Of a stretch of DNA of 64,000 nucleotides, positions 45,794 to 53,876 are shown one piece after another; positions within the stretch are counted from its first letter, which is position 1; each line of letters begins with the position of its first letter. Position numbers and translations under genes: made by a program. The notes below the pieces were generated by a model. The model was not told where the DNA came from and made no database searches. It worked only from the letters and a program-made list of their open reading frames with translations. The stretch comes from Lachnospiraceae bacterium. Lineage in GTDB: Bacteria > Bacillota > Clostridia > Lachnospirales > Lachnospiraceae. Where the stretch lies: NCBI GenBank assembly GCA_021770785.1, contig JAETQH010000003.1, positions 62,001 to 126,000 on the forward strand. Reading direction: 5' to 3'.

Positions 45794-46645
45794 ATGAATT
45801 TATTTGCGGGATTAGAAAAATTTGGAATTAAAGCAGGGAATACGGCAAATCTTTTTGAGGAAGAGAAAAAGACAAGTACAGATGCCGACGGAACCGTAAA
45901 AGAAGAGATACCCAGCGAGGACAGCTTTCTTTTGGACAAAGCAGTGCGTTGCACGGTCTGCGACAAGGTGTTTAAGACGAAAATCATCAAGAACGGCCGT
46001 GTAAAGCGTATGGAGCCGGATATGGATTTGCGTCCGAGATTTGAGCACATTGATACCTTAAAATACAATGTTGTGTCCTGCCCATACTGCGGATATACCG
46101 CATTAAACCGTTATTTTGAGCATTTGACCTCCGGTCAGAGAAAGCTGATTAATGAGCAGGTTTGCGCAAACTTTAAGGCGGGTGCCTGCGTTGACCCTGT
46201 ATTGCTTGATTATGATGAAGCTATCGAGCGTTATAAATTAGCTTTGTTTAATACCATTGTGAAAAAAGGGAAAAACAGTGAAAAGGCATACATCTGCTTA
46301 AATATTTCCTGGTTATATCGGGGGCAGGCGGAAACTCTTGATTCTTCTGACCCGGAGGCTGAAAAGAAAAAAGCGGAGTGCAAGGAGCAGGAGGAAGCCT
46401 TTTATCAGCAGGCGTTTGAGGGATTTATGAAGGCCGTTTCTTCCGAGGACTTCCCCATGTGCGGCATGGATTCCTGCACGGTGGATTACCTGTTGGCAGC
46501 GATGGCATACCACTATAAGAAATACGATGTGGCATCAAAGTGTATTTCCAGAATCCAGGGAACGGCTTCTGCTTCTAAGAAGATGAAGGATCGTGCCTAT
46601 GATTTGAAAGAGAAAATCGTGGCTGAGATTAAAAACAATAAATAG
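45794..46645 (+). CDS. DUF2225 family protein
   Basis: This 283-residue cytoplasmic protein has an N-terminal zinc-ribbon-like pair of motifs (RCTVCDKVF and VSCPYCGYTALN) that should bind a metal. A helical C-terminal half resembles TPR repeats (AYICLNISWLYRGQAE, YLLAAMAYHYKKYDVASKCISRI). The pattern is that of DUF2225, whose function is not known. It lies 62 bases after glnS and is followed closely by the MocR gene. Confidence 0.85.
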   Translation: MNLFAGLEKFGIKAGNTANLFEEEKKTSTDADGTVKEEIPSEDSFLLDKAVRCTVCDKVFKTKIIKNGRVKRMEPDMDLRPRFEHIDTLKYNVVSCPYCGYTALNRYFEHLTSGQRKLINEQVCANFKAGACVDPVLLDYDEAIERYKLALFNTIVKKGKNSEKAYICLNISWLYRGQAETLDSSDPEAEKKKAECKEQEEAFYQQAFEGFMKAVSSEDFPMCGMDSCTVDYLLAAMAYHYKKYDVASKCISRIQGTASASKKMKDRAYDLKEKIVAEIKNNK

Positions 46646-46655
46646 GCATAATTCC

Positions 46656-48242
46656 ATGATAGAAATAATGATTGACTTGCAGGGGGGAGCGAAAGCTCCC
46701 CTTTATGAAAAAATTTATACCTATATTAAAAACGAAATCACCATCGGAAAGATGGCAACCGGAGAAAAACTGCCCTCCACCAGGCTGCTGGCGCAGAATC
46801 TTTCGGTGAGCCGCAGTACCGTGGAAATGGCATATGAACAACTCCTGGCAGAAGGTTACATTAAAGCGGAACCCTGCAGGGGTTTTTTTGTATGCGATGT
46901 GACGGAGCTTTACCGTCTTGGGGTACGTGTGCCGGAGAAAGACGGAGGACAGGAAAAAAAACGGGAGAGGGCAGGAGCATATGGAAGCCCGGGGCAGAGT
47001 CCGGAAACACAGGAGCAGGGAAAAGCCCGGAAACGCCTGCAGGGGGAGGCTGCCATCGAAATTGACTTTTCCCCCTATGCCATTGACACGGAGCATTTCC
47101 CTTTTAATATCTGGCGGAAAGTCCATAAAAATGTCCTCTTAGATGATAGGGAGGAATTGCTGTATGCCGGGGACGGACAGGGGGAGTTCGGCTTAAGATG
47201 TGCCATTGCCTCCTATCTGCATCAGGCGAGAGGTGTCAACTGCGAAGCCTCCGACATTGTGGTGGGAGCGGGAAATGAATATTTAGAGCTTTTGCTGACC
47301 CAGATTTTAGGCGGGGGACAGAAGGTGCTGATGGAAAACCCCACCTATCCCCAGGCATACTATACTTTCTGCAATGCAGGGTATCAGATGGAAATGCTTT
47401 CGGTGGGAGACGGGGGAATAGAGGCGGAGAAAGTGCGCCGGAGGAACCCGGATATCGTTTATATGATGCCTTCGCACCAGTTTCCCCTGGGGACGATTAT
47501 GCCGTTAAAACAGCGGTTGGAGCTGTTAAAGTGGGCGGCGGAGGGAGAAAACCGCTATTTAATCGAGGACGACCACGACAGCGAATACCGTTACCGGGGA
47601 AAACCGATTCCCTCCCTGCAGAGTGTGGATACTGTGGGAAAGGTGATTTATCTGGGGACTTTTTCGAAAAGTATCGCCCCCTCGCTGCGTATCAGTTATA
47701 TGGTGCTGCCTCCGGTGCTGTTGGAGCGGTATCACAGGTATTGCGGATTTTATTCTGTCACCGTGCCGAAAATGCAGCAGGAGGTGCTGCGGACGTTTAT
47801 TGAAGAGGGACATTTTGAGCGCCATTTGAATAAAATGCGTGGGATTTACCGTTCTAAGCATGATTTTCTTCTGGGGGAATTAAAGAAGAGAAACTGGGTG
47901 AAAGATGTCCGGGGAGAACATGCGGGGCTTCATGTGCTGGTGGAGGTTCGGACTAAGCTGTCGGAGCAGGAAATCTGTGCACTGGCAGAGAAACGCGGAG
48001 TACGGGTGCATGGGATTTCGGAATACTTTATTTGCGGGGAGGAAGAGAAGAGAGAAAATGGGGGAAAAGACGATGCCGGGGATAGAGGCTGTCCCTATCC
48101 ATCGGAGGAAGATAAGGGAGAACATGCGAGAGGAGCCAGCCGGAAAACGGCTGGCTGCCCGGTGGTGGTGCTAGGTTACGGAAAATTGACGGAAGCGGAA
48201 CTACGGGAAGGGTTAGAGAGACTGGATGAGGTGTTGAATTAG
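46656..48242 (+). CDS. MocR-type regulator (GntR winged helix fused to aminotransferase domain)
   Basis: The 528-residue protein starts with a GntR winged helix (PLYEKIYTYIKNEITIGKMATGEKLPSTR, SRSTVEMAYEQLLAEGYI). It continues with a PLP fold I domain (VVGAGNEYLELLLTQI, EDDHDSEYRYRG, and TFSKSIAPSLRISYM with the PLP lysine). The family often controls PLP, GABA or amino-acid genes. Two odd low-complexity stretches are present: a linker at about 95-130 and an insertion of about 40 charged residues near 465-505 that breaks the usual C-terminal region. Two ATGs (46656 and 46668) are possible and neither has a strong ribosome site. Confidence 0.88.
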   Translation: MIEIMIDLQGGAKAPLYEKIYTYIKNEITIGKMATGEKLPSTRLLAQNLSVSRSTVEMAYEQLLAEGYIKAEPCRGFFVCDVTELYRLGVRVPEKDGGQEKKRERAGAYGSPGQSPETQEQGKARKRLQGEAAIEIDFSPYAIDTEHFPFNIWRKVHKNVLLDDREELLYAGDGQGEFGLRCAIASYLHQARGVNCEASDIVVGAGNEYLELLLTQILGGGQKVLMENPTYPQAYYTFCNAGYQMEMLSVGDGGIEAEKVRRRNPDIVYMMPSHQFPLGTIMPLKQRLELLKWAAEGENRYLIEDDHDSEYRYRGKPIPSLQSVDTVGKVIYLGTFSKSIAPSLRISYMVLPPVLLERYHRYCGFYSVTVPKMQQEVLRTFIEEGHFERHLNKMRGIYRSKHDFLLGELKKRNWVKDVRGEHAGLHVLVEVRTKLSEQEICALAEKRGVRVHGISEYFICGEEEKRENGGKDDAGDRGCPYPSEEDKGEHARGASRKTAGCPVVVLGYGKLTEAELREGLERLDEVLN

Positions 48243-48313
48243 GAACGGTTATGGGAAGTGGCAACACGTAAAACGTAACATAATATGTCGAAAACGGGAA
48301 AATGTTTTAGAAA

Positions 48314-48352
48314 AAAGCGCCGCTCTATATCATCGATAGAGCAGCGCTTTTT
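48314..48352. terminator. Bidirectional terminator between mocR and argG
   Basis: A long stem with one mismatch (48314-48327 with 48337-48350 approximately) is flanked by a T-run on either strand. Confidence 0.9.
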
Positions 48353-48386
48353 CATCTTATAGGAAATTGTGGTTATATAGAAAAAA

Positions 48387-49607
48387 TTATTTTTCCTGTT
48401 CTAATTCCTGCATTTTCATGGCACGAACCTTTAATGGCAGACCAAACAGGGTAATAAATCCCTCTGCGTCATGGTGGTCATATAAATCACCTGTGGTAAA
48501 GCTTGCCAGAGACTCACTGTAAAGAGAGTATGGAGAAGTAGTTCCGGCCTTGATAATGTTGCCTTTGTACAATTTGAATTTAACTTCTCCGGTTACATAT
48601 TCCTGGGTAGAGGAAACAAAAGCCTTTACCGCGTCGCAGAGCGGAGTAAACCATTTTCCCTCGTATACAATCTGCGCCAGCTTATTGCCCATATCTTTCT
48701 TTACTTCCATGGTAGCACGGTCTAACACCAGTTCCTCTAACTGCTGGTGAGCCTCCATCAGGATAGTTCCGCCCGGAGTCTCATAAACGCCACGGGATTT
48801 CATACCAACCACACGGTTTTCCACGATATCAATAATACCGATACCATGTTTTCCGCCTAAACGGTTCAATTCACGGATAATATCGGAAACCTTCATTTCT
48901 TTGCCGTTGACAGACTTCGGAACACCCTTCTCAAAAGTCATAGTCACATACTCGCCCTCTTCCGGAGCTTTTTCCGGAGATACTCCAAGCACCAATAAGT
49001 GGTCGTAATTTGGTTCACATGCCGGATCCTCTAATTCCAGACCTTCGTGGCTGATATGCCAGATATTGCGGTCACGGCTGTAGCTTGAATCAGCAGAGAA
49101 TGGTAAATCAATGCCATGAGCCTTGCAGTATGCAATCTCAGACTCACGGGAATCCATATTCCACTTGTCATCTCTCCAAGCTGCAATGATTTTAAGGTCA
49201 GGAGCCAGTGCTTTGATACCAAGCTCGAAACGAATCTGGTCATTTCCCTTACCGGTTGCACCGTGGCAGATAGCAGTAGCGCCTTCTTTTCTGGCTACCT
49301 CTACTAATTTTTTCGCAATCAGAGGACGTGCCATAGATGTGCCAAGCAGGTATTTGTTCTCATAAACAGCGTTTGCCTCCACGCAGGGCATGATATAGTC
49401 ATCGCAGAACTCGTCGATAATATCCACGATATATAATTTAGAAGCTCCGCAGGAAATCGCCCGTTCCTCCAGACCGTCTAACTCCTCCTCCTGTCCGCAG
49501 TCGATACAGCAACAGATAACTTCATAATCATAATTCTCCTTTAACCAGGGGATAATAGCCGTGGTATCAAGACCGCCGGAGTACGCTAAAATAACTTTTT
49601 CTTTCAT
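48387..49607 (-). CDS. argG: Argininosuccinate synthase
   Basis: ArgG joins citrulline and aspartate in the penultimate step of arginine synthesis. The 406-residue protein begins KVILAYSGGLDTTAIIPWL (the PP-loop SGGLDT), and contains GATGKGNDQIRFELG and SRGVYETPGGTIL. AAGGAAT precedes the start. It is divergent from the argC operon across a 1.2-kb region and has ARG-box-like sites upstream. argH is not in the window. Confidence 0.97.
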   Translation of the reverse strand: MKEKVILAYSGGLDTTAIIPWLKENYDYEVICCCIDCGQEEELDGLEERAISCGASKLYIVDIIDEFCDDYIMPCVEANAVYENKYLLGTSMARPLIAKKLVEVARKEGATAICHGATGKGNDQIRFELGIKALAPDLKIIAAWRDDKWNMDSRESEIAYCKAHGIDLPFSADSSYSRDRNIWHISHEGLELEDPACEPNYDHLLVLGVSPEKAPEEGEYVTMTFEKGVPKSVNGKEMKVSDIIRELNRLGGKHGIGIIDIVENRVVGMKSRGVYETPGGTILMEAHQQLEELVLDRATMEVKKDMGNKLAQIVYEGKWFTPLCDAVKAFVSSTQEYVTGEVKFKLYKGNIIKAGTTSPYSLYSESLASFTTGDLYDHHDAEGFITLFGLPLKVRAMKMQELEQEK

Positions 49608-49659
49608 AGGATAGATTCCTTTCCGTTAGTATATTTGATGGTGAACATCGATTAAAAAC

Positions 49660-49688
49660 AATATATAACAAAATGAGGGGAAATGCAA
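49660..49688 (-). promoter_or_regulatory. argG promoter
   Basis: On the minus strand TTGCAT (49683-49688) and TATATT (49660-49665) have 17-base spacing, about 53 bases before the argG start. Confidence 0.6.
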
Positions 49689-49689
49689 G

Positions 49690-49724
49690 TGAAAAAATAT
49701 ACAGATATTCCTTATAAAAATTCA
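49690..49724 (-). promoter_or_regulatory. ARG-box-like pair upstream of argG
   Basis: On the minus strand TGAATTTTTATAAG (49711-49724) and TGTATATTTTTTCA (49690-49703) resemble ArgR/AhrC half sites (TGAAT-N4-ATTCA). They are 21 bases apart centre to centre and abut the promoter. Confidence 0.55.
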
Positions 49725-49761
49725 TGGAGCGTATACAAAGTGACTGTTTTTTGGGGGGAAT

Positions 49762-49809
49762 TGAAAAAAGGGACGCTTAGAATGTCAGAAAACACCTGAC
49801 ATTCCAAGC
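49762..49809 (-). terminator. Minus-strand terminator
   Basis: A 14-bp stem with one mismatch (49775-49788 with 49796-49809) is followed, on the minus strand, by CGTCCCTTTTTTC. It implies transcription from the tandem-repeat region toward argG. Confidence 0.55.
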
Positions 49810-49825
49810 TGACTTTCTCAATATC

Positions 49826-50191
49826 TTATAGAAAAACAGTCATTTTATATATGCGTGAGAAAATGTCGGGGGAATAAGAAACTGTTGGTGTAAATTGCTT
49901 GTGAGGTTGAGAATCTGGATATTTTGAAAAAGTCTGATATCTATATTTTGGAAGAAAAGCATATTTTTTTGTTGAAAGGTTGAGAATATCTTTGAGGAAA
50001 GGCAGCTTTTTTAATGAGAGGTTGAAAACGTCTTTGAAGGAAGACAGACTTATTGAAGAGAGGCTGGAAATATCTAAAAAAAGAAAATACAATATTGAAG
50101 GAAGGCAGCTTTTGCCGCAACATAGTTGACTATATAATAGTAGAACTTCCATAGAGTTTTCCCACCTTATTCCAATATAAGATTCATTCAT
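49826..50191 (-). CDS. Doubtful ORF across a 42-bp tandem array
   Basis: An ATG at 50191 with GAGAGG 9 bases upstream opens about 121 codons through the tandem array. The protein shows 14-residue repeats such as FKDVFNLSLKKLPF and LKDILNLSTKKYAF. A second frame (49941-50123) is also open across the repeats with its own 14-residue period. Both may be by-products of an AT-rich repeat without stop codons. I recognise no homologue. Confidence 0.2.
   Translation of the reverse strand: MNESYIGIRWENSMEVLLLYSQLCCGKSCLPSILYFLFLDISSLSSISLSSFKDVFNLSLKKLPFLKDILNLSTKKYAFLPKYRYQTFSKYPDSQPHKQFTPTVSYSPDIFSRIYKMTVFL
49905..50103 (+). repeat. Degenerate 42-bp tandem array
   Basis: Three in-phase 42-base units start at 49978, 50020 and 50062, and an older one at 49905. 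The most complete unit has GGTTGAGAATATC, then GGCAGC, then a T-run and AATGAGA. The order ATATC, GGCAGC, TTTT, GAGA recalls the 43-bp units at 34576-34789. Confidence 0.75.
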
Positions 50192-50335
50192 GCAGCCCAA
50201 CCTCTCATTTCCCCTTAAATCATTCCAATCACATATATCTTCCCGCCACCTCCAGAGAATTTTTCCCCATGTGGCGTTTCATTTTTCCCGGAAACAGTAA
50301 CAGGGGGCTGTCGATAACGTATATTGGTAGAGGGC

Positions 50336-50565
50336 ACCAGGGGCAGGGGGAAGGGTGGCTTTGGGAAGAGATTAGATGTTCTTGGAAATCTGCCCAGTAC
50401 CCAGTAACGCCCAGCCACGGATGGCTGGGCGAGGTACAAAGGCGCGCATGGATGGCGCCTTTGTACCGTTTACGTTCCTTTCCCACAACCTTTGCTGGCA
50501 GATTTCTTAGAACATCTTATCTCTGGACATCGCCACCCTTCCCCCTGCCCCTGGCGCCCTCTGCC
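50336..50565 (+). repeat. Cloverleaf palindrome, copy C (direct)
   Basis: The core is shared with copy B: the inner arm starting TTAGATGTTCTTGGAAATCTG near 50371-50392 pairs with 50499-50523, and the same two central hairpins span 50407-50466. The outer arms (50336-50369 with 50532-50565) are 34 bp, pair at 32 positions plus one G-T, and have a sequence unrelated to the arms of copies A and B. Confidence 0.9.
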
Positions 50566-50649
50566 GACACACCCCCTCATCCAGCCCCCACCCCCCATTC
50601 CACAAAAAAATAAACCCCACAAAAAAAGGGTATTGCATAAAAATGTGAA

Positions 50650-50697
50650 TGAATGTATAATTATGCAAAGAAAAACACAAAATGAATAAAAATTACA
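50650..50697 (+). promoter_or_regulatory. ARG-box pair upstream of argC
   Basis: TGAATGTATAATTATGCA (50650-50667) and TGAATAAAAATTACA (50683-50697) resemble ArgR/AhrC operators. The second ends two bases before the -35 of the argC promoter, so binding with arginine should repress the operon. Confidence 0.65.
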
Positions 50698-50698
50698 C

Positions 50699-50727
50699 TT
50701 TACTATACCCCTCCCCTGTACTAATAT
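50699..50727 (+). promoter_or_regulatory. argC operon promoter
   Basis: TTTACT (50699-50704) and TAATAT (50722-50727) with 17-base spacing. The predicted leader is about 107 bases long. Confidence 0.65.
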
Positions 50728-50759
50728 AGAAAGTGTGCAAAAATTAACGTCCTGACACA

Positions 50760-50794
50760 TTGATATTCCGGCAAGGCGCTTTGCCGGATATCAA
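50760..50794 (+). other. Leader hairpin of the arg operon
   Basis: TTGATATTCCGGCAA (50760-50774) pairs with TTGCCGGATATCAA (50781-50794) with a single bulge. There is no T-run. It lies in the predicted 5' leader and may stabilise the mRNA. Confidence 0.5.
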
Positions 50795-50841
50795 TATGCC
50801 GGTACCTCAGGTAAAAACCAAAACGAAAGGATACAAAAATT

Positions 50842-51897
50842 ATGATAAAAGCAGGAATTATCGGTGCAACCGGATACGCAGGAAATGAACTGGTCCGCAT
50901 TTTAATGGGACACAAAGAAGTAGAAATCAAATGGTACGGTTCCCGCAGCTACATAGATAAAAAATACGCAGAGGTCTACCAGAACATGTTTGAAATCGTA
51001 GACGACACCTGTTTAGACGATAATATAGAGGAACTGGCAAATCAGGTAGATGTTATCTTCACGGCAACACCTCAGGGATTTTTAGCAGGCGTGCTTACGG
51101 AAGAAATCTTAAGCAAAACCAAAATCGTAGATTTAAGCGCCGATTACCGTATCAAAGATGTAAAAGTTTATGAAAAATGGTACGGCATTGAGCACAAAAG
51201 CCCCCAGTTTATCGAAGAAGCCGTTTACGGACTTTGCGAGATAAACAGAGAAAAAGTCAGGGGTGCGAGGCTGGTGGCAAATCCGGGCTGTTATACCACC
51301 TGTTCCATTTTAACCGCTTATCCGCTGGTAAAAGAGGGTATGATTGATACCTCCACCCTGATTGTTGACGCCAAATCCGGGACTTCCGGTGCAGGCAGGG
51401 GGGCGAAACTGCCGAACCTGTTCTGTGAAGTCAACGAAAACATGAAAGCCTATGGAGTGGCAAGCCACCGCCATACGCCGGAGATAGAGGAACAGTTAAG
51501 TTACGCGGCAGGGGAGGAAATCATGATTAATTTTACCCCCCATTTAGTTCCCATGAACCGGGGCATTCTGGCAACAGAGTATGCCACATTAAAAAGAAAA
51601 CCGGACGGCAGCCTTCCTACCTATGAGGAAGTGAAAGCAGTCTATGATAAATATTACCAGAAAGAAAAATTTGTTCGTGTCCTTGAAAAAGACGTACTGC
51701 CGGAAACAAAATGGGTGGAGGGCGGCAACTACGTAGACATCAATTTCAGGATTGATGAACGTACCGGAAGAATTGTAATGCTGGGAGCTTTGGATAATCT
51801 GGTAAAGGGCGCAGCCGGACAGGCGGTGCAGAATATGAACCTGTTGTTCGGGTTTGATGAGGCAGAGGGATTAAATTTAGTTCCGATGTTCCCGTAA
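50842..51897 (+). CDS. argC: N-acetyl-gamma-glutamyl-phosphate reductase
   Basis: ArgC reduces N-acetylglutamyl phosphate to the semialdehyde. The 351-residue protein starts with the NADP-binding IKAGIIGATGYAGNELVR. The catalytic Cys150 is in ANPGCYTTC, and SGTSGAGRGAKL and HRHTPEIEEQ are conserved. AAAGGA precedes the ATG. It is the first gene of the arginine operon. Confidence 0.97.
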   Translation: MIKAGIIGATGYAGNELVRILMGHKEVEIKWYGSRSYIDKKYAEVYQNMFEIVDDTCLDDNIEELANQVDVIFTATPQGFLAGVLTEEILSKTKIVDLSADYRIKDVKVYEKWYGIEHKSPQFIEEAVYGLCEINREKVRGARLVANPGCYTTCSILTAYPLVKEGMIDTSTLIVDAKSGTSGAGRGAKLPNLFCEVNENMKAYGVASHRHTPEIEEQLSYAAGEEIMINFTPHLVPMNRGILATEYATLKRKPDGSLPTYEEVKAVYDKYYQKEKFVRVLEKDVLPETKWVEGGNYVDINFRIDERTGRIVMLGALDNLVKGAAGQAVQNMNLLFGFDEAEGLNLVPMFP

Positions 51898-51967
51898 ATG
51901 ACAGGAAAAGAACCTCGGAGACAAAGAGATTCTGATTCAGCAGGAAGAAAATAAGGGGATTGAAATA

Positions 51968-52426
51968 ATGAAAGAAAACGTAACCATCCGGAAAATGACC
52001 ATGGAGGATTTTGAGGAAGTACATGGACTGTGGATGCAGATACACGGATTTGGAATAAGGAGCGTGGACGATTCCAAAGAGGGGGTGGAGCGGTTTATCC
52101 GCAGAAACCCGGACACCAGCATGGTGGCAGTATTAGAGGGAAGGATTATCGGCGCTATTTTATGCGGGCATGACGGGCGGAGAGGCTGCCTGTACCATGT
52201 CTGCGTCCATGAAAATTACAGAAAGCACGGTATCGGCCAGAGAATGGTAAAGGCCTGCTTAGAGGCGCTGAAAAAAGAGCATATTTGTAAGGTGAATCTC
52301 ATTGCTTTCCGAAAAAACGAGGTAGGAAACCGTTTCTGGCAGGGAATGGGCTGGACCTTCCGGGAAGATGTGAATTACTACGAATGTCTGCTGGACAAAA
52401 ATAACGTGACAACTTATAATCCGTAA
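51968..52426 (+). CDS. GNAT-family N-acetyltransferase
   Basis: This 152-residue GNAT enzyme has the acetyl-CoA loop ENYRKHGIGQRMVKACLEAL and the GAILCGHDGRRGCLYHVCV core strands. Its place between argC and argJ in an arginine operon suggests an acetylation step near glutamate or ornithine, but ArgJ already provides acetylglutamate, so the substrate stays open. Protein N-terminal or antibiotic acetylation is also possible. Confidence 0.85.
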   Translation: MKENVTIRKMTMEDFEEVHGLWMQIHGFGIRSVDDSKEGVERFIRRNPDTSMVAVLEGRIIGAILCGHDGRRGCLYHVCVHENYRKHGIGQRMVKACLEALKKEHICKVNLIAFRKNEVGNRFWQGMGWTFREDVNYYECLLDKNNVTTYNP

Positions 52427-52529
52427 AAAGTGTGAAAATTTCGAAGACCGCATCAGCGGGTGTGGAATGAAAATGAGCCGGGAATATCCAAAAGAACCCC
52501 TCGGACTTTAAGAAAGGCAGGAAAAAGAT

Positions 52530-53753
52530 ATGGAACAGATAACAGGCGGCGTTACCGCGGCAAAAGGCTTTGCGGCAGCTTCTACTGCAGCAGGAATCAA
52601 ATATAAAGACAGAACGGACATGGCGATGATTTACAGTGAAGTACCCTGCAATGTGGCAGGAACTTTTACAAAAAATATCGTAAAGGCAGCTCCGGTGAAA
52701 TGGGACCAGAAAGTGGTTTATGAGACGAAGAAGGCACAGGCGGTTGTTATCAATGCGGGAATCGCCAACGCCTGCACAGGGGAAGAGGGTATGAGTTACT
52801 GTAAGGCAACCGCAGAGGAAGTGGAAAAACAGATGCAGATTCCGGCAGAACAGGTATTGGTGGCCTCCACCGGAGTGATTGGAATGCAGCTTCCCATCGA
52901 TAGGATTTGCGCCGGAGTGAATGTCATGATTCCGCAGCTGCAGGGAGATTTAGAGAGCGGACATAAGGCGGCACTTGCCATTATGACCACCGATACCCAC
53001 GAGAAAGAAGTGGCAGTACAGTTAGAAATCGGCGGAAAGACCGTAACCGTCGGGGGTATGTGTAAAGGCTCCGGCATGATACATCCTAATATGTGCACCA
53101 TGTTAAGTTTTGTCACCACAGACGCAGCTATTTCGCAGCCATTGCTGTTAGAAGCATTGCAGGCAGATGTGGAGGATACCTATAACATGATTTCTGTGGA
53201 CGGCGATACCTCCACCAACGATACCTGCGTGGTTTTGGCAAACGGCATGGCGGGCAATCCGGAGATTACAGAGAAAAATGCAGACTATGATGCGTTCCGG
53301 CAGGCGCTCCATCTGGTAAATGAAACCCTGGCAAAAATGATGGCAGGAGACGGAGAGGGGGCTACGGCTCTCTTTGAGGTAAAGGTCATCGGGGCAGAGA
53401 GCAAGGAGCAGGCAAAACGTTTAAGCAAATCAGTGATTACTTCAAGTCTGACGAAGGCGGCTATCTTCGGACACGATGCAAACTGGGGCAGAATCCTCTG
53501 TGCCATGGGATACTCCGGTGCGCAGTTTGATCCGGAAAAAGTAGATTTGTTTTTTGAGAGTGCAGCCGGAAAAATGCAGATTATCAGAGACGGCGTTGCT
53601 TTGGATTACAGTGAAGAACTGGCAACAAAAATCTTATCTGAGCCTGCAGTGACAGCCATCGCAGACATAAAAATGGGAACTGCGGAAGCTACGGCATGGG
53701 GATGTGATTTGACTTTTGATTATGTAAAAATTAATGCGGACTATCGCTCTTAA
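52530..53753 (+). CDS. argJ: Bifunctional ornithine acetyltransferase / N-acetylglutamate synthase
   Basis: ArgJ recycles the acetyl group from N-acetylornithine to glutamate. The 407-residue precursor has the autocleavage region KGSGMIHPNMCTMLSF, in which Thr190 becomes the nucleophile of the beta chain. The residue before it is Cys instead of the usual Ala. VASTGVIGMQLPI and GHDANWGRILCAMGYSGA are further signatures. Because ArgJ recycles acetyl groups, the pathway here is the cyclic one. Confidence 0.96.
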   Translation: MEQITGGVTAAKGFAAASTAAGIKYKDRTDMAMIYSEVPCNVAGTFTKNIVKAAPVKWDQKVVYETKKAQAVVINAGIANACTGEEGMSYCKATAEEVEKQMQIPAEQVLVASTGVIGMQLPIDRICAGVNVMIPQLQGDLESGHKAALAIMTTDTHEKEVAVQLEIGGKTVTVGGMCKGSGMIHPNMCTMLSFVTTDAAISQPLLLEALQADVEDTYNMISVDGDTSTNDTCVVLANGMAGNPEITEKNADYDAFRQALHLVNETLAKMMAGDGEGATALFEVKVIGAESKEQAKRLSKSVITSSLTKAAIFGHDANWGRILCAMGYSGAQFDPEKVDLFFESAAGKMQIIRDGVALDYSEELATKILSEPAVTAIADIKMGTAEATAWGCDLTFDYVKINADYRS

Positions 53754-53795
53754 CATACGAAAACCCTAGAGAAAATAGAACAGATACTGAAATTT

Positions 53796-53835
53796 TCTTA
53801 AATCCAGTTTATATGTGTACAAACTGGATTTAAGA
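53796..53835 (+). other. Hairpin between argJ and argB
   Basis: A 15-bp perfect stem (53796-53810 with 53821-53835) around a 10-base loop lies 42 bases before argB, without a T-run. It may separate transcript segments or protect the upstream mRNA. Confidence 0.5.
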
Positions 53836-53876
53836 GATAGTTTCAATAAAACGCAAGTGAAATGTGGAGGACGAAA

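Larger units (their letters stand above)
49608..50841. other. 1.2-kb region between argG and argC
   Basis: From left to right it holds the argG promoter and ARG boxes (to 49724), a minus-strand terminator (49762-49809), a degenerate 42-bp tandem array (49905-50103), a featureless stretch, cloverleaf copy C (50336-50565), a pyrimidine-rich stretch (50566-50620), then the ARG boxes, promoter and leader hairpin of argC. Confidence 0.85.

Noticed and set aside
50566-50640. Pyrimidine-rich stretch as a structured regulatory element
   Set aside because: It is C-rich but I see no stable stem or known motif; it looks like simple-sequence flank of cloverleaf copy C.
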